Below are positions 16,234 through 25,946 of a stretch of DNA of 60,121 nt, one piece after another. How positions within the stretch are numbered: the first letter of the stretch is position 1; each line of letters starts with the position of its first letter. The translations under genes and the position numbers were made by a program. The notes under the pieces were generated by a model. That model saw only the letters and a program-made list of their open reading frames with translations. It searched no databases and was not told the DNA's origin. This DNA is from Saprospiraceae bacterium (GTDB lineage: Bacteria > Bacteroidota > Bacteroidia > Chitinophagales > Saprospiraceae): positions 1 through 60,121 of the forward strand of contig JAHDHW010000011.1 of the NCBI GenBank assembly GCA_020631105.1, written 5' to 3'.

Positions 16234-18690
16234 ATGAAGGTTTTAAAATTTGGTGGCTCCTCTGTAGCCAAACCCGAACGTATAGAAGGTATCATTGAGA
16301 TCCTTAAATCATACTATTCTCGCGGTGAAAAATTTGCAGTCGTTTTCTCTGCCTTTGGTGGTGTGACCGACTCTTTGATCGAAATGGCTAAACTTGCCGC
16401 AGATGGCGATGATGCATATAAGCCTATTCTTGATGCTTTTTGCGAACGCCACAATGACGCAGCAAAAGCACTTTTGAATAACGATATGCAGCAAAATATT
16501 TTAGTCGAGCTTAAAGAAAATCAAGAAACACTCCGTAGTTTATTACAGGGTATTTTTTTAGTTCGCGAAGCTTCGCCCCGGACAATGGACTACGTCCTTA
16601 GCTTCGGTGAGCGCAACTCCGCTTACCTCATTGCTCAGGCGTTAAAACAAAATGGTATTAACGCTGCTTATCTGGATGCACGTCGTATTATTAAAACAGA
16701 TAAATCTTTTGGCTCTGCAATAGTCAACTTTGAAAGCTCTGATCAAAAAATCAAAGAGCACTTTTCTCAAAACCCTGACATTCAGATAGTTACTGGTTTC
16801 GTTTCATCTTCCAGAGGTGGATTAACGACTACCTTGGGACGAGGAGGTTCAGATTACACGGCATCAATTATTGCTGCTGCACTCGATGCAGAATGTATAG
16901 AGATTTGGACGGATGTTGATGGTGTACTTACTGCTGATCCTCGTAAAGTAGCGAAAGCGTTTCCGATCAAAAGTATGACTTATGGCGAAGCAATGGAGAT
17001 GTCGCATTTCGGAGCAAAAGTTATCTACCCTCCTACTTTACAACCCGCTTTAAAAAAGAATATTCCTTTATATATAAAGAATACTTTTAACCCGGAAAAT
17101 ATAGGTACTCTCGTATCTAATGTAGAAGATCCGGAAGGCCACCCTGTAAAAGGAATTTCTTCAATCAGTAATATTGCCTTACTTACTTTACAAGGAGGTG
17201 GTATGTTTGGAGTTCCTGGTATTGCTGCTCGATTATTTAATTCCTTAGCACAAGCCGGAATTAATATCATTCTTATTACTCAAGGTTCATCAGAACATTC
17301 CATCAGTTTTGCGGTCAAGCCTGAGGTTGCAGAAAAAGCACGCAGACGAGTAGAGAAGGAATTTGAGAATGAGCGTCAAGCTGGATTAATTGATCCAATC
17401 AAATTAGAAAAACAATTATCTGTAGTTGCAATCATTGGAGCTAATATGAGATACCAACCGGGTATCGCTGCTCGATTATTCCAGGCACTTGGCAAAAACG
17501 GAATCAATTGTATTGCTATCGCGCAAGGATCATCAGAGTTAAATGTGTCTGTAGTGATTAGCCAGGATAATGAAAGTAAAGCCTTGAATTCTTTACATCA
17601 GGCTTTCTTCCTATCAGATACGAAAGAGCTTCATTTATTTATGGTTGGAGTGGGCTTAATTGGAGGTACTTTAATTAAGCAAATCAAAGAACAAAGTGAA
17701 TACTTAAAAGAGCAGCGTTCCTTAGAGATAAAAGTCGTTGGACTTGCGAATAGTAAAAAAATGATTTTCAATCAAGAAGGAATAAACCTGGATAATTGGA
17801 AAGAATCATTAACCTCGTCTGAGGTCAACTCTAATATTCCGGAGTTTGTGGAACAGATGAAGAAAATGAATTTATCGAATACCATCTTTATTGATAATAC
17901 TGCAAACGACCAGATCGCCAATTATTATGAATCCATTCTGGATGCAAGTATTTCTATCTCGACTCCAAATAAAATCGCCACTTCATCTTCTTATCTACAA
18001 TATCAACGACTTCAGACGATTGCAAAAAAACGTGGAGTCCAGTTTAAGTACGAAACAAACGTAGGTGCAGGCCTTCCTGTTATTACTACATTAAATGATT
18101 TAATTAATAGTGGAGATCAAATTATAAAAATCGAAGGTGTCCTTTCAGGCTCCTTATCATTTATTTTCAATTCTTTTAATGAAACTATAAGCTTCAGTGA
18201 GATTGTTGGTAAGGCGCGTGAGCTTGGATATACTGAACCTGATCCAAGAATTGACCTTAATGGAATCGATGTAAGAAGAAAATTAATCATCCTTGCCAGA
18301 GAATCTGGTTATGCTATTGAAGCGGATGATGTTGAAATTGAAAACATTCTTCCAAAAGCTTGTCAGGAAGCAGATACTATAGATGCATTATTTGCTGCGC
18401 TGAAAGATGCGGACCCTTCGTTTGATAAACTCCGCAACGAAGCATCAGCGAATAATAAAAGACTTCGTATGATTGCAAAACTTGAGAACGGTAAAGCATC
18501 TATCGGTTTGGAAGCGGTAGATGACACTCATCCTTTCTATAGTCTTAGCGGTAGTGATAATATGATCATTTTTACAACTGAACGATACAAAGAGCGGCCT
18601 TTAGTTATCCGAGGGCCGGGAGCAGGAGCTGAAGTTACCGCTGCAGGAGTTTTTGCCGAAATCATCTCAATCGGTAACTTTTTATCATAA
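16234..18690 (+). CDS. thrA: Bifunctional aspartate kinase/homoserine dehydrogenase I
   Basis: It catalyses the first and third steps from aspartate to threonine, methionine and isoleucine. The 818 residues start with the aspartokinase motif MKVLKFGGSSVA; the kinase domain (about 1-290) includes TTLGRGGSDYTA and WTDVDGVLTADPR. Two ACT repeats (about 310-460; GVPGIAARLFNSLAQAGINIILITQGSSEHSI and its near copy) form the allosteric site. Homoserine dehydrogenase follows (about 467-815) with nucleotide-binding GVGLIGGTLIKQI and the substrate block GAGLPVITTLNDLI...SGSLSFIFN. It is the first gene of thrA-thrB-thrC. I see no leader peptide or attenuator upstream, so feedback by threonine at the ACT domains is the expected control. 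Confidence 0.97.
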   Translation: MKVLKFGGSSVAKPERIEGIIEILKSYYSRGEKFAVVFSAFGGVTDSLIEMAKLAADGDDAYKPILDAFCERHNDAAKALLNNDMQQNILVELKENQETLRSLLQGIFLVREASPRTMDYVLSFGERNSAYLIAQALKQNGINAAYLDARRIIKTDKSFGSAIVNFESSDQKIKEHFSQNPDIQIVTGFVSSSRGGLTTTLGRGGSDYTASIIAAALDAECIEIWTDVDGVLTADPRKVAKAFPIKSMTYGEAMEMSHFGAKVIYPPTLQPALKKNIPLYIKNTFNPENIGTLVSNVEDPEGHPVKGISSISNIALLTLQGGGMFGVPGIAARLFNSLAQAGINIILITQGSSEHSISFAVKPEVAEKARRRVEKEFENERQAGLIDPIKLEKQLSVVAIIGANMRYQPGIAARLFQALGKNGINCIAIAQGSSELNVSVVISQDNESKALNSLHQAFFLSDTKELHLFMVGVGLIGGTLIKQIKEQSEYLKEQRSLEIKVVGLANSKKMIFNQEGINLDNWKESLTSSEVNSNIPEFVEQMKKMNLSNTIFIDNTANDQIANYYESILDASISISTPNKIATSSSYLQYQRLQTIAKKRGVQFKYETNVGAGLPVITTLNDLINSGDQIIKIEGVLSGSLSFIFNSFNETISFSEIVGKARELGYTEPDPRIDLNGIDVRRKLIILARESGYAIEADDVEIENILPKACQEADTIDALFAALKDADPSFDKLRNEASANNKRLRMIAKLENGKASIGLEAVDDTHPFYSLSGSDNMIIFTTERYKERPLVIRGPGAGAEVTAAGVFAEIISIGNFLS

Positions 18691-18719
18691 ACAACTGATT
18701 ATCAGATATTTAAATAAAA

Positions 18720-19652
18720 ATGAACGCAGGAATTAAAGTTTTCGCGCCCGCTTCAGTGGCAAATGTAGCCGTAGGGTTTGATATTCTTGGATTTGCATTA
18801 GAAAAGCCAGGTGATGAGATCATTGGCCGTTTCTCTGATAAGCCAGGTCTTAGAATTACAAAGATTACTGGTGCTAAAGGAAAGCTACCTTATGAAGTTG
18901 AAAAGAATACAGCCGGTTTTGCAGCGATGAAATTATTAGAGCATCTGGGAGAAACAGGACGAGGGATAGAGCTGGAGATTCATAAGAAGATGCCTTTTGG
19001 AAGTGGCCTGGGGTCTAGTGCTGCAAGTGCTGCCGCAGGAGTAATGGTCATCAATGAATTATTAAAACGACCTCTGACCAAAAGAGAGCTTCTTCCCTTT
19101 GCAGTTTTAGGAGAGCAGATTGCTGATGGTGCCTACCATGCAGATAATGTAGGTCCCTCTTTAATTGGAGGGATGCTATTGATTAGAGATAATAAGACAT
19201 TGGACTTTCATCGTCTTCCGATACCTAAAGGATTATACGCTACCGTGATATATCCACATATTGAAATCCTGACGAAGGATTCCAGAAATGTATTATCTGA
19301 TCAGGTTTCGTTAAAGCAGAGTATTCAACAGTCTGGAAACTTGGCAGGTTTGATCATTGGCTTATATAATACAGACATTGAATTGATTGGTCGTTCGTTG
19401 CAAGATGTAATTATTGAGCCTCAACGTGCAAAACTCATCCCGCACTTTTATGATGTAAAAGATGCCGTTATGAAGGAAGGCGCTTTAGGTTGTAGTATCT
19501 CCGGAGCAGGTCCGTCTATCTTTGCATTGAGTCCGAATAGTCTAATTGCAGAAAACGTAGGAACTGCAATGCAAAAAGTATTCAGTGATGCTAAGATCAA
19601 TACAGAGCTTTTTATCTCTCAAATAAATCAGGAAGGCGCAATTCTTCTATAA
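18720..19652 (+). CDS. thrB: Homoserine kinase
   Basis: A GHMP-family kinase of 310 residues that phosphorylates homoserine to O-phosphohomoserine. The glycine-rich ATP loop PFGSGLGSSAASAAAG is at about residues 93-108. The N-terminal FAPASVANVAVGFDILGFAL and C-terminal GCSISGAGPSIFAL motifs are those of ThrB. It starts 29 bp after thrA and ends 19 bp before thrC, so the three genes form one operon. Confidence 0.96.
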   Translation: MNAGIKVFAPASVANVAVGFDILGFALEKPGDEIIGRFSDKPGLRITKITGAKGKLPYEVEKNTAGFAAMKLLEHLGETGRGIELEIHKKMPFGSGLGSSAASAAAGVMVINELLKRPLTKRELLPFAVLGEQIADGAYHADNVGPSLIGGMLLIRDNKTLDFHRLPIPKGLYATVIYPHIEILTKDSRNVLSDQVSLKQSIQQSGNLAGLIIGLYNTDIELIGRSLQDVIIEPQRAKLIPHFYDVKDAVMKEGALGCSISGAGPSIFALSPNSLIAENVGTAMQKVFSDAKINTELFISQINQEGAILL

Positions 19653-19671
19653 TTTCCAACTATAAACAATC

Positions 19672-20970
19672 ATGAGATTATATAGTACAAAGAACACCAG
19701 TAAGTTCGTAGATCTTAAAGAAGCTGTTATTAAGGGGCTTCCTGAGGATAATGGTTTATTTATGCCCGAGCATTTCCCTACTTTACCATCTTCTTTTATA
19801 AATAACCTTTCTGATTATTCCTTTGAGGAGATAGCATATAAGGTTGCAAGTCAATTAATTCAGGATAGTATTCCTGAAGCTGCCTTAAAAGACATTATTC
19901 ATAATGCTGTTAATTTTCCTGCGCCTGTAGTATCCCTTGACGAACAATTCCATATACTAGAACTTTTTCATGGACCATCCTTAGCGTTTAAAGACTTTGG
20001 TGCACGGTTTATGGCTCAAACTATGAGCTATTTTAATCAAAACGAAAATAGAGAACTGGTAATTCTAGTTGCTACCTCAGGAGATACTGGCGGAGCTGTA
20101 GCAGCGGGTTTTTATGACACTCCTGGTATAAAGGTCGTAATCCTATACCCTAGTGGCAAAGTGAGCGCTCTGCAGGAAAAGCAATTAACTACGCTTGGTA
20201 AAAATATATCTGCAATTGAAATTGATGGCACTTTTGATGATTGCCAGGCTTTAGTCAAAAAGGCTTTCTTAGATGATGAACTTAATCAAGCTATCCGTTT
20301 GAGTTCAGCGAATTCTATAAATATAGCTAGATTAATCCCACAATCGTTTTATTATTTCGAAGCCTTTAAACAAGTTGACACCTCTAAGGATATCGTATTT
20401 ACGGTTCCTAGTGGAAACTTTGGAAACCTTACAGCCGGATTAATGGCGAAGAAAATGGGGCTACCTATTCATCATTTCATAGCTGCTACTAATGCCAATG
20501 ATATTGTCCCTAGCTACTTAGAAACGGGCGAATATATTCCAAGGCCTTCTGTTGCAACGATCTCAAACGCTATGGATGTAGGTAATCCTTCTAACTTTGC
20601 CCGTATGCTTGATCTTTATGGTTCTACATGGAACAATTTAAAATCGGCGATTTCGGGCTATCGTTTTTCTGATAAAGAAACTAAGATTGGAATTAAAGAG
20701 GTTTACGAACGATATAACTATACTATTGATCCTCATGGTGCAGTTGGATACTTGGCCTTTAAAGAGTATGCAAGCTCCCACCCTAATAGTCTTGGTATTA
20801 TTCTAGAGACAGCCCATCCCTCAAAGTTTATTGACGTGGTTGAACCTGTATTAAAATCTAAGGTTAACATACCACAGCGTTTAGCTGATTTAGCGAATAA
20901 ACCGAAGGAAGCAGCTTTTATGGATACTTCCTACGGTTCCTTTAAAAACTGGCTTTTAGCTAATTATTAA
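19672..20970 (+). CDS. thrC: Threonine synthase
   Basis: This PLP-dependent fold-type II enzyme of 432 residues converts O-phosphohomoserine to threonine. The cofactor lysine is in the block FHGPSLAFKDFGARF (about 103-117). The phosphate-binding VATSGDTGGAVAAGF (about 143-157) and TVPSGNFGNLTAG follow. The N-terminal domain MRLYSTKN...GLPEDNGLFMPE is typical of the longer ThrC class. It is the last gene of the thr operon and is followed by a perfect hairpin terminator whose stem contains a parS-like sequence. Confidence 0.96.
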   Translation: MRLYSTKNTSKFVDLKEAVIKGLPEDNGLFMPEHFPTLPSSFINNLSDYSFEEIAYKVASQLIQDSIPEAALKDIIHNAVNFPAPVVSLDEQFHILELFHGPSLAFKDFGARFMAQTMSYFNQNENRELVILVATSGDTGGAVAAGFYDTPGIKVVILYPSGKVSALQEKQLTTLGKNISAIEIDGTFDDCQALVKKAFLDDELNQAIRLSSANSINIARLIPQSFYYFEAFKQVDTSKDIVFTVPSGNFGNLTAGLMAKKMGLPIHHFIAATNANDIVPSYLETGEYIPRPSVATISNAMDVGNPSNFARMLDLYGSTWNNLKSAISGYRFSDKETKIGIKEVYERYNYTIDPHGAVGYLAFKEYASSHPNSLGIILETAHPSKFIDVVEPVLKSKVNIPQRLADLANKPKEAAFMDTSYGSFKNWLLANY

Positions 20971-20988
20971 GATTCTTACTTAGGTTTT

Positions 20989-21026
20989 AAAGGCCCGATG
21001 TTCCATGTGGAACATCGGGCCTTTTT
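20989..21026 (+). terminator. thrC terminator with embedded parS-like palindrome
   Basis: GGCCCGATGTTCCA (20992-21005) pairs perfectly with TGGAACATCGGGCC (21008-21021), leaving only TG at the centre, and is flanked by AAA and TTTTT. It is an excellent intrinsic terminator. Its inner 16 bases are also the first of three parS-like copies, so one sequence may serve two roles. Confidence 0.9.
20999..21014 (+). promoter_or_regulatory. parS-like site 1
   Basis: TGTTCCATGTGGAACA differs by one base from the perfect palindrome TGTTCCACGTGGAACA, a form of the conserved bacterial parS sequence bound by ParB. It forms the upper stem of the thrC terminator. Confidence 0.55.
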
Positions 21027-21045
21027 AATTTCCCGCCTACACTAA

Positions 21046-21061
21046 TGTTCCACATGGAACA
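21046..21061 (-). promoter_or_regulatory. parS-like site 2
   Basis: TGTTCCACATGGAACA is the exact reverse complement of sites 1 and 3 and begins 47 bp after site 1. It lies outside any terminator, which argues that the repeated sequence is kept for its own sake. Confidence 0.6.
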
Positions 21062-21094
21062 TTTAAAATCTTATCCTGTTCTATATTTCAAAAT

Positions 21095-21110
21095 TGTTCC
21101 ATGTGGAACA
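21095..21110 (+). promoter_or_regulatory. parS-like site 3
   Basis: TGTTCCATGTGGAACA is identical to site 1 and begins 49 bp after site 2. It is upstream of the M1 peptidase ATG at 21188. Confidence 0.6.
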
Positions 21111-21187
21111 ATGGTCTATTCTTTTTATCTAATCCTTATATTTACTTTATATTCAAACTTACAATTAAAACTAAAAATCAATACTGT

Positions 21188-23536
21188 ATGAAATTACGCC
21201 TCTACCTGCTATTATTCTTATTCAGTAGTAGCCTATCCTCAATGCTAGCTCAGGACAACACTAATCAAAATAAGTTTCGTCAGCTAGGCCAGGAACTTCC
21301 CACACCAAACGTTTATCGCACAGCTTCAGGTGCACCAGGTCATGAATATTGGCAACAAAAAGCTGATTATAAAATGACCATCACACTTGATGATAATACC
21401 CAACGTATATATGGCGAAGAAACCATCACTTATCATAATAACGCCCCAGATCCACTTAACTACCTCTGGTTACAACTAGATCAAAACATGCGGGCAAAAG
21501 ACTCTGACACCTACAAAATTCGAACGAATGAACTAGATGATAGAATCAGTACAGGTCAATTAAAAAGGTTCTTTCAGGATTTTGATGGTGGTTTTAAAAT
21601 CGACTATGTAAAAGATGCTAATGGTAAAGCATTACCTTTTACCATCAATAAAACCATGATGAGAATCGACCTCCCTAAGACCTTAAATAAAGGAGAAAGC
21701 GTAAGCTTTCAGATCAAATGGTGGTATAATATCAATGATCGTATGAAAGTCGGAGGGCGTTCAGGAATGGAGTATTTTGAAAAAGATGATAACTATCTGT
21801 ATACAATCGCACAATTCTTTCCACGGATGTGTGTGTATAGCGATGTAGAAGGATGGCAACACAAACAGTTCTTAGGCCGTGGAGAGTTTGCATTAGCTTT
21901 TGGAGATTATGAAGTAGAGATCACCGTTCCAGCAGATCATTATGTCTCTGCTACAGGAACTTTAGAAAACGAGAACGATGTGCTTTCTAAGAAAGAAAGA
22001 GATCGTATGGCTAAAGCTAGAAAGTCTTTTGAGCAACCTGTAACGATAGTAACTCAAGCAGAAGCAGAAGCTAACGAAAAAGATAAAAGTACTAAAACTA
22101 AAACCTGGAAATTCAAAGCAGATAATGTTCGGGACTTTGCTTTCGCATCTTCACGGAAGTTTATCTGGGACGCTATGGCTGTCAAACAGAATGACGGTAG
22201 CGTTGTAATGGCTATGTCTATGTTCCCAAAAGAAGGTAACCCTTTGTGGGAAATGTACTCTACCAAAGCAGTAGCTCATACGCTAAAATGGTATTCTCAT
22301 TATACTTTTGATTATCCATATCCTGTTGCCTGGTCTATTCATACCAATAGAATCGGTATGGAATATCCTATGATTTGCTTCAATGGAGGTCGCCCTAGTT
22401 CTGATGGAACTTATTCTTCCAGGACGAAATACGGAATGATCAGTGTAATCATTCATGAAGTTGGGCATAATTACTTCCCAATGATTGTCAACTCCGACGA
22501 ACGACAATGGACCTGGATGGACGAAGGCCTAAACACTTTCCTTCAATATCTTACCGAGCAACAATGGGAAAGAGAATACCCTTCCAGACGAGGCGAAGCT
22601 AACAAAATCACAGGCTATATGAAAGGTGATAAATCACGCATCTCACCAATCATGACTAACTCAGAATCCATCTGGCAGTTTGGTGCTAATGCTTATGGTA
22701 AGCCCGCAACAGCTCTGAATATTTTAAGAGAAACTGTTATGGGCCGGGAGTTATTTGATTTTGCATTTAAAGAATATGCTCAACGTTGGGAATTCAAACA
22801 CCCTACTCCAGCTGATTTATTCCGAACAATGGAAGATGCTTCAGGTGTTGATTTAGATTGGTTTTGGAGAGGATGGTTCTATACAAATGACCACGTTGAT
22901 ATCGCCATTAAATCCGTAAAATGGTTCCAGCCAGATTCTCAAAATCCGGATAAAGAACTAGCCTTCCAAAAAGCTAATGATGAATCAGCACCACGCAACA
23001 TTAGCCGAATCAGAAATGATGAATCCATCGCCAAGACGCAAGATGAAATTGATCGATCGCTTAGAGATTTTTATACAGAATACGATCCGTATAAATCTAC
23101 AATACTAGATAAAAAAGAATATGAAGAATATATCGCTTCTTTATCTGATGACGAACGCCAGCTAGTAGAATCTGGTAAACATTATTACGAAATAACCTTC
23201 GAAAATATTGGCGGTTTAGTAATGCCATTAATTGTTCAATTTCAGTTTAAAGATGGTACATCTGAAACTCAGCATATTCCAGCAGAAATATGGAAATTAA
23301 AACATGAAGAAATATCTAAAGTATTTATTGTTGATAAAGAAGCTGAGCGCATTGTTTTAGACCCTTATATTGAAACAGGTGATACTGAAACAGACAATAA
23401 CTATTTTCCTCGTATACAAACGATGAACCGTTTTGAGGTCTATAAAAATAGAAGCCGGGGCTCAAGAGAGAATAAAATGCAACGTGCTCAGAGAGCAGCT
23501 AAAGCTCAATCAGAAAAGAAATCCGGAACAGACTAG
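21188..23536 (+). CDS. Secreted M1-family metallopeptidase
   Basis: From the ATG at 21188 the 782-residue protein begins with a signal peptide (MKLRLYLLLFLFSSSLSSMLAQ). Zinc ligands are visible as HEVGH at 423-427 and E446 in WMDEGLNTF, with the M1 spacing. The segment upstream of the zinc site reads NRIGMEYPMICFNGG in place of a plain GxMEN motif, as in the non-classical M1 group of Bacteroidota. The C-terminal half (IPAEIWKLKHEEISKVFIVDKEAERIVLDPY) is the typical tail of this group. The basic C-terminus (RSRGSRENKMQRAQRAAKAQSEKK) is unusual. The longer reading frame to 21101 would start inside parS-like site 3 and is rejected as start. Confidence 0.92.
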   Translation: MKLRLYLLLFLFSSSLSSMLAQDNTNQNKFRQLGQELPTPNVYRTASGAPGHEYWQQKADYKMTITLDDNTQRIYGEETITYHNNAPDPLNYLWLQLDQNMRAKDSDTYKIRTNELDDRISTGQLKRFFQDFDGGFKIDYVKDANGKALPFTINKTMMRIDLPKTLNKGESVSFQIKWWYNINDRMKVGGRSGMEYFEKDDNYLYTIAQFFPRMCVYSDVEGWQHKQFLGRGEFALAFGDYEVEITVPADHYVSATGTLENENDVLSKKERDRMAKARKSFEQPVTIVTQAEAEANEKDKSTKTKTWKFKADNVRDFAFASSRKFIWDAMAVKQNDGSVVMAMSMFPKEGNPLWEMYSTKAVAHTLKWYSHYTFDYPYPVAWSIHTNRIGMEYPMICFNGGRPSSDGTYSSRTKYGMISVIIHEVGHNYFPMIVNSDERQWTWMDEGLNTFLQYLTEQQWEREYPSRRGEANKITGYMKGDKSRISPIMTNSESIWQFGANAYGKPATALNILRETVMGRELFDFAFKEYAQRWEFKHPTPADLFRTMEDASGVDLDWFWRGWFYTNDHVDIAIKSVKWFQPDSQNPDKELAFQKANDESAPRNISRIRNDESIAKTQDEIDRSLRDFYTEYDPYKSTILDKKEYEEYIASLSDDERQLVESGKHYYEITFENIGGLVMPLIVQFQFKDGTSETQHIPAEIWKLKHEEISKVFIVDKEAERIVLDPYIETGDTETDNNYFPRIQTMNRFEVYKNRSRGSRENKMQRAQRAAKAQSEKKSGTD

Positions 23537-23550
23537 TTTAGTTCTACTCT

Positions 23551-23598
23551 AAAAAAGAAAACCCGAGTTTGGATTACCAAACTCGGGTTTTCTTTTTT
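23551..23598. terminator. Bidirectional terminator between convergent genes
   Basis: AAAAAAGAAAACCCGAGTTTGG pairs with the complementary arm CCAAACTCGGGTTTTCTTTTTT around a loop of four bases; the stem is perfect. It serves the M1 peptidase (plus) and the hydrolase (minus). Confidence 0.95.
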
Positions 23599-23633
23599 AG
23601 ACAGCTGAATATTATTCAACAGTATTTATCTTT

Positions 23634-24401
23634 CTAGTTAGTAAGTTCAGTTAAGAAATCCTCAAGGATTGCATTAAACTCACCAGGCTTCTCCATCATA
23701 GGAGCATGCCCACACTCTTCAACAAAAACTAATTTAGAACCTTCTATCAGCTCATTAAACTTCTCCCCTACAAAAGCCGGAGTGACAGAATCCTCTCTTC
23801 CCCAAATCAGTAAAGTAGGTGCTTTTATTTGATGCAACTTATCTCCAAGGTTATGGCGCACAGCGGTCTTAGCAGTTGCAATCACACGAATCGCTTTGTT
23901 GCGATCATTCACGATATCATAAACTTCATCTACCAATTCTTTCGTCGCCACTTCAGGATTGAAGAAAGTCGCTTCAGTTTTAGTTTTGATAAAATTATAA
24001 TCCCCTCGTTTTGGGAATGTGGATCCAAGAGAATTCTCAAATAATCCAGAACTACCTGTCAGGATAATTGAGTCAATCTTATCTGCATTACCTAATGAAT
24101 ACAACAAAGCAATATGACCTCCAAGCGAATTGCCCAGAACATTTACTTTATCAAATCCTTTAAACTCAACAAATTGAACAACATGATCAACGAGGCCCGA
24201 AACAGAAACTTCTCGAATCGGCATCTCAAAAATCGGGAGAATTGGAACAACTACATTATAATCTTTATTGAAGTGATTTATAATCCCCTCAAAATTACTT
24301 AGTGCTCCGAAGAGACCGTGGAGTAATAAAAGAACATCTTTGTCCTCTCCACCAGTTTCAATAAATTTAAAATTATCTACTTCTTGTATTTCGTAATTCA
24401 T
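23634..24401 (-). CDS. Alpha/beta hydrolase
   Basis: A 255-residue cytosolic hydrolase of the esterase/MhpC-like group. The oxyanion HGLFGALSNF lies near residue 28, nucleophile elbow GNSLGG near 91-96, acid in WGREDSVTP near 200, and catalytic histidine in CGHAPMMEKP near 230. No signal peptide. The substrate cannot be predicted. It is followed by a strong bidirectional terminator and preceded by 470 bp of AT-rich non-coding DNA. Confidence 0.85.
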   Translation of the reverse strand: MNYEIQEVDNFKFIETGGEDKDVLLLLHGLFGALSNFEGIINHFNKDYNVVVPILPIFEMPIREVSVSGLVDHVVQFVEFKGFDKVNVLGNSLGGHIALLYSLGNADKIDSIILTGSSGLFENSLGSTFPKRGDYNFIKTKTEATFFNPEVATKELVDEVYDIVNDRNKAIRVIATAKTAVRHNLGDKLHQIKAPTLLIWGREDSVTPAFVGEKFNELIEGSKLVFVEECGHAPMMEKPGEFNAILEDFLTELTN

Positions 24402-24872
24402 TTATGGAAATATGGTTACCAAAATATTGGGCAAAGTTAACATATTTATTTTTTCGCACCAATTAATTTAAGATCGCTCAATTTCTTAGCAATCTCAAAA
24501 AAAAGCTAATTTTTTAATTACGTAATTTCATTGTTGAGAAGCCTGTATAATTCCAATCTGAGTAGTTATGAAGGATAAAAAAGTAAACATTAAAGTTATT
24601 TATAAAAAATACATTAATCATTAATTATCAATTAATTAAATATTTATATTTATATCATTATAATTGATTCTCAGAATTTATCTCTAGTAATTCTAGTATT
24701 TTACAAAAATGGATTACTTACAAAAAAACACATTTAAAATAATCTTATGTGATAATGGATTTAATTTTATTAAATACGTTTTTTTAGCGCACCTCTAGTA
24801 TTTATATTTTTATTCGCTGGTGATTGACTTACCCAGTCAATCTATATTCGCTGATCAATTTCGAATTCAAAA
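24402..24872. other. AT-rich intergenic region
   Basis: This 471-bp gap is very AT-rich (tracts such as TTAATTATCAATTAATTAAAT) and holds no gene or clear hairpin. It carries promoter DNA for the hydrolase gene on the minus strand. It lies within the origin-like neighbourhood described at 26-29 kb, but no DnaA box was seen inside it. Confidence 0.5.
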
Positions 24873-25946
24873 TTATTTCTCTTCAGAAGATTGAAGTAAC
24901 CGTTCCAAATACTCCCCCCATATCTTTGGCTTCGAATGTGTACTATGACCAATAGTTTCGGATGTAATAGGCAATAGAATATATTGACCATTTTTCACTT
25001 TCTTAATTTCTTCTTTTAAAATTCCGAGCTCGGGAGGGTTTACCTGATCATCGGCAGAATTGATCGCAATCAAAGGAGCTTTAATCTTTTGCAAATGAGG
25101 AGATGGGTTATAAAATCTTGAAGCATCAAATTGATAGATCAAATCATTGGCGTCCATCATGCTTGCATACCTAGTAATCTTTTGTTCCAAAAATACTTCT
25201 GCTTTCTCTCTGGTTGGTGCAGCCTTTTGCCATTGGTACGGACTGCTAACCATAAAGATTAATCCATGCATCGCATATGTTAAGCCCGGAGGTTGATCTT
25301 CATAATTTCCATTATTCCATGCAGGATCATTCTTGATAGAATTAATGATCATCATTCTTAACATCCGGTTTCTTCCTGCAATCTCTACAGGTGCACTAGC
25401 TAGTGGCATCAAAGCATCCATAAAATCTGGATACATATATCCCCATACCCAACTATGCATTCCTCCCATACTCGTCCCCATCACCAAACGGAGATGATTC
25501 ACTTTTAGATGTTCCGTTAATAATCTGTATTGCGCCACAACCATATCATTATAAGTATACGCAGGAAAATCCATTCGTAACCCATCACTTGGTTTACTTG
25601 ATTTTCCATGACCAATACCATCTGTCAAAATGATAAAATACTTTGCTGCATCTAGCAACTGACCGGGACCAAATAAATTCCCAGCAAACCGATCTGAGAG
25701 AAAGCCTCCCCCATTACCTGTAGTACCATGTAAAATTAGAACAGCATTATTTACTTTTCCATCGCTTCCTGTTTTTGGCGTTCCGATCGTTCGATAATGG
25801 AGATTTAATTTTTCTAAAATTCCTCCTTTTTCGAATTCAAAATTTTCGATAATAAAGTCTCCCTCTACCGGCGTAGGATAATCTTGAGCTTCTGATGAAG
25901 CGCATGCGAATAGGAAAAGAACTAATAAAAAAGTAATTTTTTTCAT
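24873..25946 (-). CDS. Exported MetX-like alpha/beta hydrolase
   Basis: This 357-residue protein is related to homoserine O-acetyltransferase (MetX). It has the nucleophile elbow MGTSMGGMHSW (about 157-167), acid region NSADDQVNPPELG and histidine region ETIGHSTHSKPKIWG. The N-terminus MKKITFLLVLFLFACASSEAQ carries a lipobox-like LFAC, so the protein is exported and perhaps lipid-anchored. That excludes a normal role in cytoplasmic methionine synthesis and suggests an extracytoplasmic esterase or acyltransferase. Exported MetX-like hydrolases of this sort are frequent in Bacteroidota; the substrate is unknown. Confidence 0.82.
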   Translation of the reverse strand: MKKITFLLVLFLFACASSEAQDYPTPVEGDFIIENFEFEKGGILEKLNLHYRTIGTPKTGSDGKVNNAVLILHGTTGNGGGFLSDRFAGNLFGPGQLLDAAKYFIILTDGIGHGKSSKPSDGLRMDFPAYTYNDMVVAQYRLLTEHLKVNHLRLVMGTSMGGMHSWVWGYMYPDFMDALMPLASAPVEIAGRNRMLRMMIINSIKNDPAWNNGNYEDQPPGLTYAMHGLIFMVSSPYQWQKAAPTREKAEVFLEQKITRYASMMDANDLIYQFDASRFYNPSPHLQKIKAPLIAINSADDQVNPPELGILKEEIKKVKNGQYILLPITSETIGHSTHSKPKIWGEYLERLLQSSEEK

